This document shows positions 55,201-61,804 of a DNA stretch of 64,000 nt, piece after piece. Under the pieces are notes generated by a model that saw only the letters and a program-made list of their open reading frames with translations, was not told the origin of the DNA and made no database searches. Every line of letters begins with the position of its first letter. Within the stretch, counting starts at the first letter, position 1. The stretch covers positions 30,900-94,899 of the forward strand of contig NZ_JAHBGC010000009.1 in assembly GCF_018390645.1 (NCBI RefSeq), given 5' to 3'. The DNA comes from Ancylobacter dichloromethanicus (GTDB taxonomy: Bacteria > Pseudomonadota > Alphaproteobacteria > Rhizobiales > Xanthobacteraceae). The position numbers were made by a program, and so were the translations under genes.

Positions 55201-57531
55201 TTCGGCGTCGACCGCGCCCAGCGCGTGATCGAGGTGAAGCTGGACGCCCCCGACCTTGCCCGCCCGGAGACGACGCTTTCGGTGCCGGTGCAGGTGACCG
55301 GCGGCGGGCAGGGGGAAGCCTATGTGACGCTGGCCCTGGTGGATGTCGGCATTCTCAACCTCACCGGCTTCAAGGCGCCCGACCCGGACGGGTTCTATCT
55401 CGGCCAGCGGGCGCTGGGGACGGCGGTGCGCGACTTCTACGGCCAGCTCATCGACGGCATGCTCGGCAGCCGCGGGCGCCTGCGCTCGGGCGGCGACGCC
55501 ATGGATATGGGCCTGCAGGCCGAACCGCCGACCCAGCCGCCACTCGCTTTGTTCTCCGGGCTGGTGAAGCTCGACGCGCAGGGACGCGGCACCATCGACT
55601 TCGCCCTGCCGCCCTTCGACGGCACCGGCCGGCTGATGGCGGTGGCGTGGTCCGGCGCGGCGGTGGGCCATGCGCAGGCCGATGTGGTGATCCGGGATCC
55701 GGTGGTGGTCACCGCCACCCTGCCGCGCTTCCTCGCCGCCGGCGACCGCTCGACGCTCAACCTCGCTTTTGACAATGTCGATGGCGAGGCGGGCGATTAC
55801 GCGCTGGAGATCGTCACCGACGGGCCGGTCACCGTGGGCAGCGCGCCGAAGACGGTGCCGCTCGCCAAGGGGGCGCGCCAGTCCTTCGCGGTGCAGATGG
55901 ACGGGGCCGGCATCGGCGAGGCGCAGGTCTCGGTGCGGCTGTCGGGGCCGGGAGGGCTCGCCATTGTCCGCGACTATGCGCTCAATGTGCGCCCGGCCTA
56001 TCCCGCCATCTCCCGCCGCAGCGTCGAGACGCTGGCGCCGGGGGCGGCGCTGACGCTGAGCGCCGATCTCATCACCGACCTCGTGCCGGGGCGCGGCGGG
56101 GTAAGCGTCTCCGCCGGGCTGGACCCGGCCTTCGACGTGCCGGCGCTGTTCGGTGCGCTCGACCGCTACCCCTTCGCCTGCTCTGAACAGCTGACCAGCC
56201 GCGCGCTGCCGCTGCTCTATCTCTCCGATTTCGGCCCGCCGCAGCGCTTCCGGCTCACCAATGATCCGGCGGAAGCCATCCGCAAGGCCATTGCCCGGCT
56301 GATCGCTCGGCAGGGGTCGGACGGTTCCTTCGGCCTGTGGGAGGCCGGCGGCAACGATTTGTGGCTCGACGCCTATGTGAGCGACTTTCTGACCCGCGCC
56401 CGCGAGCGCGGCCATGCCGTGCCGGAACAGCCGTTCACCATGGCACTCGACCGGCTGCGCAACGCGCTCGCCTATGCTGGTGACGGCGCCACCGACGACG
56501 GCGCCGCCTATGCGATCTACGTGCTGGCGCGCAACGGCCGGGCGCCGCTGGGCGACCTGCGCTATGTCGCCGACGCCAGGCTCGACGAGGTCAAGAGCGC
56601 GATGGCGCGCGGCCAGCTAGCCGCCTCGCTTGCCATGCTGGGCGACAGGGCACGGGCGGAGAAGGTGTTCGGCGCGGCGCTGGAGCTCCTGCCCGGCGCG
56701 GCCGAGACGCTGACTTCGGGGCGGCCGGATTTCGGCTCGATCCTGCGCGACGCGGCGGGCGTGGCGACGCTCGCCTCCGAGGCCGGCTTCACCGGCACCG
56801 CGCGCACGGCGCGCCAGCGCGTCGCCGCCGCCTTCATCGACGCCGGGCCGACCTCGACGCAGGAGGACGCCTGGCTGCTGCTCGCCGCCCGCGCGCTGCG
56901 CGAGGGCAGGGGCATCGCGCTCGATATCGACGGCACCGCCCATACCGGGCTCTATGAGCGCACCCTGTCGCCGGCGGAACTGGCAAAGCCGATCGTGCTC
57001 ACCAATCGCGGCACCGCCCCGCTCGACGTCGCGGTCTCGATCGACGGGCCGCCGGCGGCGCCGGAGCCGGCGGCGGCGAACGGGTTCAGCCTGACGCGCA
57101 GCTACTACACGCTGGAGGGCGTGCCGGCCGATCCCGCCAAGGTGGCGCAGAACCAGCGCCTCGTCGTGGTGCTGGAGGCGCAGGAGGATGAGGCGGCGCA
57201 GAGCCATGTGCTGCTGGTCGACCACCTGCCCGCCGGCTTCGAGATCGACAACCCCTCGCTCGCGGTGGGTTCCGATGTCGGCGCGCTGGCGTGGCTGGGC
57301 GACACCACCCAGCCGGCGCATGCCGAGTTCCGCGACGCCTTCTTCGCCGCCGCCTTCGACCGCACGCAGGGTTCGGACGAGCCGGAGTTGCTGCGCGTCG
57401 CCTATGTCGTGCGCGCCGTTTCCCCGGGCCGCTACGCCCATCCCCCCGCCATCGTCGAGGACATGTACCGTCCCGGCCGCTTCGCCCGCACCAGCGCGGG
57501 GCAGACCGAGGTGACGGGGCAAACACGATGA
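52228..57531 (+). CDS. Bacterial alpha-2-macroglobulin with thioester motif
   Basis: 1767 residues. A signal peptide ends near AGAQA (~30) with no lipobox, so the protein is probably soluble in the periplasm, unlike the lipoprotein E. coli YfhM. The N-terminal ~150 residues are helical and repeat-like. MG-type beta domains follow (for example [26 protein letters not shown], given here as [17 protein letters not shown]). The thioester motif CSEQ is at 1318-1321 ([14 protein letters not shown]), and an alpha-helical thioester domain surrounds it. Such proteins trap proteases. The ATG 52228 has GGAG upstream. pbpC follows after 24 bases, the standard partner. Confidence 0.93.
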   Translation: MNPYTSAFSWLGRGAALSCLALSLIAPAGAQAPKPAAAKQTAAPTAKTVADALPKTYAPQELVEAARRLQALLRRERAPLPKPAAQLRKEADAALAAGDARTAAGLYGRLAQASPDDAGLWQRLSRALSRIKPGDNESVDIFLERAQAAAFLAYRAATTRVAQAEALFAIGHLYDQRSLWRPALDTLATALGYADVPEQRAFYDTLRAERGFRILDYSVDSDASNPRICVQFSEPLVKGGRDYSAYVTLRGPDGPVDKPAVTAEGSQLCAEGLKHGESYDVTLRAGLPSSIAAEPLEASAELTIYVRDRKPGVRFTGRNYVLPRTGPRGIPVVTVNTSLVGVELYRIGDRSLIPTAIEGDFRRDLGGYDLQQLKDGKAELVFKGELEAASPLNEDVTTSFPVDEAVKALEPGVYVLAARPAGDAANPNDDWGTRSTQWFVVSDLGLTALSGSNGLTVLVRALGSAQPLEGVELRLLAKSNDVLATARTDASGSAAFDAGLMRGTDGFAPAVIVAQAREGDYAFLSLEDQAFDLTDRGVGGRAAPERFDAFVTTERGVYRSGEEVHVTALLRDPQVTAAAGVPLTLIIKRPDGVEERRELVADQGAGGRTLTYPLMGDAMTGTWRVEAYVDPRGAPVGSATFLLEDYVPERLALDLSTSAASIAPNMPVTVAADGRWLFGPPAAGLDIAGEIEVRVADARPGLPGWRFGRTDDGFTPVRQPLADAPVTDPQGKASLSVLLPTLPATARPLEAEIFVALNEGGGRAVRRSLVLPVRPAGNGIGVKPLFDKAGPGENGNAGFEVQGFDAAGQPVALEGAQWALYRVEIRYQWYRLGGNWDFEPVESVAKVADGTLELGTGAPARLEVPVAWGRYRLEVTDGTRATAVAFEAGWGGGATADAPDRLEVGLDKAQYAAGDTLKVNLTSRYAGSATVFIVGDGVLAAKTLDVKAGDTSVDFAVAAGWAPGAYALAFLHRPLDVAASRNPGRAIGLAWFGVDRAQRVIEVKLDAPDLARPETTLSVPVQVTGGGQGEAYVTLALVDVGILNLTGFKAPDPDGFYLGQRALGTAVRDFYGQLIDGMLGSRGRLRSGGDAMDMGLQAEPPTQPPLALFSGLVKLDAQGRGTIDFALPPFDGTGRLMAVAWSGAAVGHAQADVVIRDPVVVTATLPRFLAAGDRSTLNLAFDNVDGEAGDYALEIVTDGPVTVGSAPKTVPLAKGARQSFAVQMDGAGIGEAQVSVRLSGPGGLAIVRDYALNVRPAYPAISRRSVETLAPGAALTLSADLITDLVPGRGGVSVSAGLDPAFDVPALFGALDRYPFACSEQLTSRALPLLYLSDFGPPQRFRLTNDPAEAIRKAIARLIARQGSDGSFGLWEAGGNDLWLDAYVSDFLTRARERGHAVPEQPFTMALDRLRNALAYAGDGATDDGAAYAIYVLARNGRAPLGDLRYVADARLDEVKSAMARGQLAASLAMLGDRARAEKVFGAALELLPGAAETLTSGRPDFGSILRDAAGVATLASEAGFTGTARTARQRVAAAFIDAGPTSTQEDAWLLLAARALREGRGIALDIDGTAHTGLYERTLSPAELAKPIVLTNRGTAPLDVAVSIDGPPAAPEPAAANGFSLTRSYYTLEGVPADPAKVAQNQRLVVVLEAQEDEAAQSHVLLVDHLPAGFEIDNPSLAVGSDVGALAWLGDTTQPAHAEFRDAFFAAAFDRTQGSDEPELLRVAYVVRAVSPGRYAHPPAIVEDMYRPGRFARTSAGQTEVTGQTR

Positions 57532-57555
57532 GAGCTGCGCGGTGAGGGAGGTGTC

Positions 57556-59667
57556 GTGAAACGCGCGGCGGGCCTCGCATTTCTCGGCGCGCTGCTGCTG
57601 GCGGGCGGGGGCCATGCCTGGCTCGCCGGCGTGCGCGCGAGCGCCCCGCCGCCGCCGGAGGTCGCGCTTTCGGTGGAAGTGCTGGACCGCGAGGGGCGGC
57701 TGCTGCGCCCGTTCGCGCTGGCGGATGGCCGCTGGCGGCTGAAGGCGGATCTTCGCGACGTCGACCGGCGCTACGTCGACATGCTGCTCGCCTATGAGGA
57801 CAAGCGCTTCTGGCAGCATGGCGGGGTCGATCCGCTGGCGCTGCTGCGCGCCGCCGGCCAGATGGCGCTGCACGGCCGCATCGTCTCCGGCGGGTCGACA
57901 TTGACCATGCAGGTGGCGCGGCTGCTGGAGCCGCGCGAGGGGGGCGGATTCGCCGCCAGGCTGCGGGCCAAGCTCGCCGAGATGCGCCGCGCCATCCAGC
58001 TGGAGGCGCGGCTGTCGAAGCGCGAGATCCTCGCGCTCTATCTCGTGCTGGCGCCCTATGGCGGCAATATCGAGGGCGTGCGGGCGGCCAGCCTCGGCTA
58101 TTTCGGCAAGGAGCCGCGGCGTCTCTCGCTGGCGGAGGCGGCGCTGCTGGTGGCCCTGCCGCAGGCACCGGAATCACGCCGGCCGGACCGAAACCCCGAC
58201 CGGGCGGCGCGAGGGCGCGCCACGGTGCTGGCGCGGCTGGAGGCGGCCGGGCTGTTCGGCGCGGCGGAGCGGGACTTCGCCCTGCGCGCGCCCATCCCCG
58301 CCCGCCGCCTCGCCCTGCCCATGCACGCCGCCCATGCCGCCGAGGCGGCCCGCCGCGAGCGCCCGGCGGCACATGAGCACCGCCTCGCCCTCGATGCCTC
58401 GGCGCAGGTGCGGCTGGAGGCGCTGGCGGGCGAGCGGGTGCGCGAACTCGGCAAGGGCGTCTCACTGGCGCTGGTGATGGTGGACAATGCCAGCGGCGAG
58501 GTGCTGGCGCGGGTGAGCGGCGCCGATCCGCTCGACCCGGAGCGGGCCGGGGCGGTGGACCTGACGCGCGCCACACGCTCGCCCGGCTCGACGCTGAAGC
58601 CGTTCATCTACGGCCTCGCCTTCGAGGACGGAATCGCGCACCCGGAAACGCTGATCGAGGACCGGCCGGCGCGTTTCGGCGCCTACAGGCCGCGCAATTT
58701 CGATCGCGACTATCAGGGCACGGTGTCGGTGAGGCAGGCGCTGCAATTGTCGCTGAACGTGCCGGCGGTGGTGCTGCTGCAGGCGGTGGGGCCGCAGCGT
58801 CTGGCCAGTCGGCTCGGGCAATCCGGTTTCGCGCTGACCCTGCCGCCCGGCGAGGTGCCGGGCCTGGCGGTGGGCCTGGGCGGCGTCGGCATGAGCCTCG
58901 ATGCGCTGGCCGGGCTCTATGCCGGCCTCGCCAATGGCGGCGAGGCGCATGCGCTGCGCGACCGGCTGGACGGTGGCGTGTCGCAGGCCGAGGGTGCGCG
59001 CCGGCTGGTGAGCCCGGTTTCCGCCGCCTATCTGGCGCAGGCGCTCGCGGGTACTCCGGCGCCGCGCAACGAGCGCGCGGGACGCATCGCCTTCAAGACC
59101 GGAACGTCCTTCGGCTACCGTGACGCCTGGGCGGTCGGCTTCGACGGGAGGCGGACAATCGCGGTGTGGGTGGGGCGGCCGGACGGGCAGCCGGTGCCCG
59201 GCATGATCGGGCGCGAGGCGGCGGCACCGATCCTGTTCGAGGCCTTCGCGCGGCTGGTGAACCAGCCGGCGCCGTTCGCCCCCGCGCCGCGCGAGGCGCT
59301 GGCGGTGCGGAACGTCGAACTCCCGCCGCCGCTCCGGCATTTCGGGCGGAGGGCAGGGGCGGGCAATGGCGGGGAGGGGCCGAAAATCGCGTTTCCGCCG
59401 GACGGCGCCAGCCTCGACCGCGAGGGCGACGAGCCACTGGCGCTGAAGGTGAGCGGCGGCGCTGGTCCACTCACGGTGTTTGTCGATGGCGTGCCGGCCG
59501 GCGAGCCCGCCCGTGCCGCCACGATGTTCTGGCGGCCGGCGGGCGCCGGCTTCGTGCGTCTGACCGTCATGGACGCTGCGGGTTTATCCGACAGCGTCAC
59601 CTTGCGTATTCATGGAGCGGCCGATAAGGGCGAGGCCACTCGGTCGGGACGTCTCAGCGGCCGCTGA
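57556..59667 (+). CDS. pbpC: Penicillin-binding protein 1C
   Basis: 703 residues. One N-terminal membrane anchor; a GT51 glycosyltransferase domain with YEDKRFWQHGGVDP (Glu81) and GGSTLTMQVARLL; a transpeptidase domain with SPGSTLKPF (Ser345-Lys348), SLNVPAV and KTGTSFGY (from 514). The C-terminal ~100 residues (IAFPPDGASLDREGDE, VFVDGVPAG) match the BiPBP_C domain. It polymerises and links peptidoglycan, and with the macroglobulin is proposed to mend walls after attack. The start is GTG 57556 after GGGAGG. Its 3' end overlaps the convergent DUF1127 gene by 14 bases. Confidence 0.94.
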   Translation: MKRAAGLAFLGALLLAGGGHAWLAGVRASAPPPPEVALSVEVLDREGRLLRPFALADGRWRLKADLRDVDRRYVDMLLAYEDKRFWQHGGVDPLALLRAAGQMALHGRIVSGGSTLTMQVARLLEPREGGGFAARLRAKLAEMRRAIQLEARLSKREILALYLVLAPYGGNIEGVRAASLGYFGKEPRRLSLAEAALLVALPQAPESRRPDRNPDRAARGRATVLARLEAAGLFGAAERDFALRAPIPARRLALPMHAAHAAEAARRERPAAHEHRLALDASAQVRLEALAGERVRELGKGVSLALVMVDNASGEVLARVSGADPLDPERAGAVDLTRATRSPGSTLKPFIYGLAFEDGIAHPETLIEDRPARFGAYRPRNFDRDYQGTVSVRQALQLSLNVPAVVLLQAVGPQRLASRLGQSGFALTLPPGEVPGLAVGLGGVGMSLDALAGLYAGLANGGEAHALRDRLDGGVSQAEGARRLVSPVSAAYLAQALAGTPAPRNERAGRIAFKTGTSFGYRDAWAVGFDGRRTIAVWVGRPDGQPVPGMIGREAAAPILFEAFARLVNQPAPFAPAPREALAVRNVELPPPLRHFGRRAGAGNGGEGPKIAFPPDGASLDREGDEPLALKVSGGAGPLTVFVDGVPAGEPARAATMFWRPAGAGFVRLTVMDAAGLSDSVTLRIHGAADKGEATRSGRLSGR

Positions 59668-59860
59668 CGGCGACGCGGGCGATGTCCTGACGGGTCAGGC
59701 CGCGCTTGGCGAGGGCCGCGTCGGACAGGCGCGACAGGGTCTCGTAGCGCTGGGCGATGCGACGGCCTTCACCGACCGCTTCGAAGAAGCTGGCGACGCT
59801 GTCGACGATGCGGGAGAAGAAGTCCGGCGAGGTGTGGCGGGTAAGGGTCGTGGTGTTCAT
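59654..59860 (-). CDS. DUF1127 small protein
   Basis: 68 residues. The C-terminal ~40 residues are the Arg-rich DUF1127 (YjiS-like) domain: YETLSRLSDAALAKRGLTRQ then DIARVAVSGR. Such small proteins are abundant in alphaproteobacteria; some bind RNA and affect phosphate or stress responses. The start ATG 59860 has a perfect AGGAGG site. The last 14 bases overlap the end of pbpC on the other strand, so transcription of one may interfere with the other. Confidence 0.9.
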   Translation of the reverse strand: MNTTTLTRHTSPDFFSRIVDSVASFFEAVGEGRRIAQRYETLSRLSDAALAKRGLTRQDIARVAVSGR

Positions 59861-60468
59861 CTGTGCCTCCTGTATTCTGTATGCCACGGAATATAGAGAC
59901 TCTTTCGCATCGCAAAAGCCGAAATGCTGCATGGCAGCACTGATATTGGCGCATGGGTGGGGCGTCCAGCGCCACATCCCTTGCGCGTGCAGGACGGCCA
60001 AGCAATCGAATTGGCCGTCACATGAGGTTTAAGATCCAATTATAGGTGTTTAATCCTACGATTTGATCTCTTTGTCGGCTTTGTAGCCATGTCGAAAATG
60101 GGGGTCGGTTCGTCGGGGTGTTTCACGCCAGGGCAGCCACAGCGGCAGACAAGGCGTCGAGGTAGGCCGTGAGGCCTCGCGCGGCGCCGGTCTGATCCGG
60201 CACGCGCGACGGCGGGCCGCTTCGTCGGCCGTATCGGGCCCCGTACCGGAGGAAATTTCGCCGGCGGGCCGCTGGGCCGTCAGGCGAAGCGGCGCCCGCC
60301 TCGCGCGCTCTCTCGGGCCGGGGTCAACCCGACCGTGGAAACTGCTTGGAAGGGGGTAGACCGGGCCGGCGGGAGCGGTTATAGAGCGCGCCACTGCCGC
60401 TGCCGCCGTGCCCGACACCTTATGTCGAAGCGGCCGGCCCCGGACAGCGCCGCGAGCGGCGCTTTCGG
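59861..60468. other. Intergenic region between DUF1127 and tRNA-Gln
   Basis: About 608 bases without a convincing gene. The left 200 bases are AT-richer and should hold the DUF1127 promoter; they contain a hairpin TGCTGC-atg-GCAGCA (59925-59939). The middle is very GC-rich and gives only unlikely frames. The right end has an 8-bp hairpin AGCGCCGC / GCGGCGCT followed by TTT (60446-60465), terminator-like, stopping 3 bases before the tRNA. Confidence 0.55.
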
Positions 60469-60542
60469 TGGGGGATAGTTCAACGGTAGAACTGCGGACT
60501 CTGACTCCGTCAATCTAGGTTCGAATCCTAGTCCCCCAGCCA
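60469..60542 (+). tRNA. tRNA-Gln(CTG)
   Basis: The acceptor TGGGGGA pairs with TCCCCCA, followed by G and encoded CCA. The anticodon stem GCGGA/TCCGT encloses loop CTCTGAC, giving anticodon CTG (glutamine CAG codons). The T arm has GGTTCGAATCC. It stands alone, with no tRNA or protein gene adjacent on its strand. Confidence 0.95.
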
Positions 60543-60735
60543 TCTCGCAATCATCGGTGAAAATCAGCCGACCGTCGCAGGCGCAGCCGCGCCGTTGCTG
60601 TCGCGTAGCCGTCCCTGGCCCGGGTCGGAGGACGGGACGGGTCGGGATCCGTCCCGTCATATCCCCGCCACTCCGGCAGCGCGCCTTGCGCCGCGCCGCC
60701 GAAGCGCTGTGCTGTCCGCTGGCCTCCGCCCTGAA

Positions 60736-61374
60736 TCAGGAGGCTGGATCGCCCGGATGTGGCGACTTCTGCGTCCGCCGGGGGAAGATGCGATACACCG
60801 TGGCCGGCGAGACGCCGAGCGCGCGGGCCACTTCCGGAACCGCGCTGCCATTCGCCAGCAATTGTCGCGCCTTGGCGATATCCTTGGCGGACAGTGATTG
60901 AGGCCGGCCGCGCCGTCGCGGCGGGTCTGCCCCGTTTACCGGCATCGGGCCCGGCTCCGCCAACTGGACCAGCGCCCGGCAGGCAAAGGCCAAAGCCTCG
61001 CCGGACGGAATCATCATGTCCATCGGCATCCCGCCCAGGCGTATCGTCACGCCCTTCTGGCTGAGATCGGCGATGAGCCGGACCACCGCATCGACGTCCG
61101 CGCCGACATGCTTCAGCGACGGCACCACGAGCACGTCGCCCAGCCGCGCAAAATCCAGCGCCGCGCGCAGGCCGGGCCGGTCCGCGCGGCGATCGTCATC
61201 CATATCGGAAAAGACCTGCTCGCAGCCGAGTTCGCGGAGCGACACGGCATCAGGCGACACAGCCTGACTCCCGTCCTGCTGCGACGAATCCCCGGATAGC
61301 TGATGAGCGGTGTTGGAGGCGCCTCCGGTGGCATGGGCGCCCTCGGTTTCTACTAAACAATAGCCAATGAGCAT
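60736..61374 (-). CDS. Serine-recombinase-fold protein without catalytic residues, with C-terminal HTH
   Basis: 212 residues. The domain plan is that of a small resolvase/invertase: MLIGYCLVETEG (strand 1), DRPGLRAALDFARLGDVLVV, IRLGGMPMD, and a C-terminal HTH (SLSAKDIAKARQLLANGSA, then VARALGVSPATVYRIFP). The catalytic set is gone: YxRVS reads YCLVE, so the nucleophile Ser is Glu and the Arg is Leu. The LDRLGR segment reads LKHVGA, losing three more. A ~30-residue insertion follows strand 1. It should bind DNA but not recombine it, so a transcription factor is likely. The ATG 61374 has GGGGA upstream. It diverges from the repeat-protein gene. Confidence 0.85.
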   Translation of the reverse strand: MLIGYCLVETEGAHATGGASNTAHQLSGDSSQQDGSQAVSPDAVSLRELGCEQVFSDMDDDRRADRPGLRAALDFARLGDVLVVPSLKHVGADVDAVVRLIADLSQKGVTIRLGGMPMDMMIPSGEALAFACRALVQLAEPGPMPVNGADPPRRRGRPQSLSAKDIAKARQLLANGSAVPEVARALGVSPATVYRIFPRRTQKSPHPGDPAS

Positions 61375-61804
61375 TTTTCCCCGCAGGCCGGGCGTTCCCC
61401 GCAAAAAGAACGTCCGATCGGACTCAGTTCCGATCAGGTCCCGGCTCTCCCCTGATGAGTAGCAAAAATAGCACACTCCGCGAGAACCGCCATGCTGACG
61501 GAGGGTAAATTCCTCAAGGTATTATTTTGGCGAAAATTCTGAGAAATTTGGTTGGCCAAAATTAGGCTTAATAAAACCTTGAATTTGCTAGCATCTGGGC
61601 GCGGTGGCCAAAAGGCGTGCGTCTAAGAAATTTTTTTGAAGGTATTTTTGCAACTTTCCTGGGGCGATCCGGTGGCCTTGCGACCCTAGATAAGGTCGGA
61701 CTACGTTGCCGTCGACTCGAAGAAGCCGGCCATGCGGGTACCGGTGGATTCGGAAAAAGGCGGCTCATGTTCGCCTGAGCATTTTGGGGATTGGGGGCAT
61801 TTCG
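61375..61804. promoter_or_regulatory. AT-rich divergent leader with repeated TGGCCAAAA boxes
   Basis: 430 bases between the recombinase-like gene and the repeat-protein gene. The part 61500-61665 is much AT-richer than the genome. TTGGCGAAAATT (61527-61538) and TTGGCCAAAATT (61552-61563) are direct repeats 25 bases apart, and TGGCCAAAA recurs at 61605-61613. A perfect palindrome GTCCGATCGGAC lies at 61412-61423. These may be binding sites for the neighbouring HTH protein. No ribosome-site-backed frame lies inside. Confidence 0.6.

Noticed and set aside
53422..56415. 997-codon minus-strand frame inside the macroglobulin gene
   Set aside because: A shadow of the plus-strand gene, which has a signal peptide, CSEQ motif and a partner gene.
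60736..61374. Active invertase flipping a surface-gene promoter
   Set aside because: The nucleophile Ser and the key Arg residues are absent, and no inverted crossover sites were seen around the leader.
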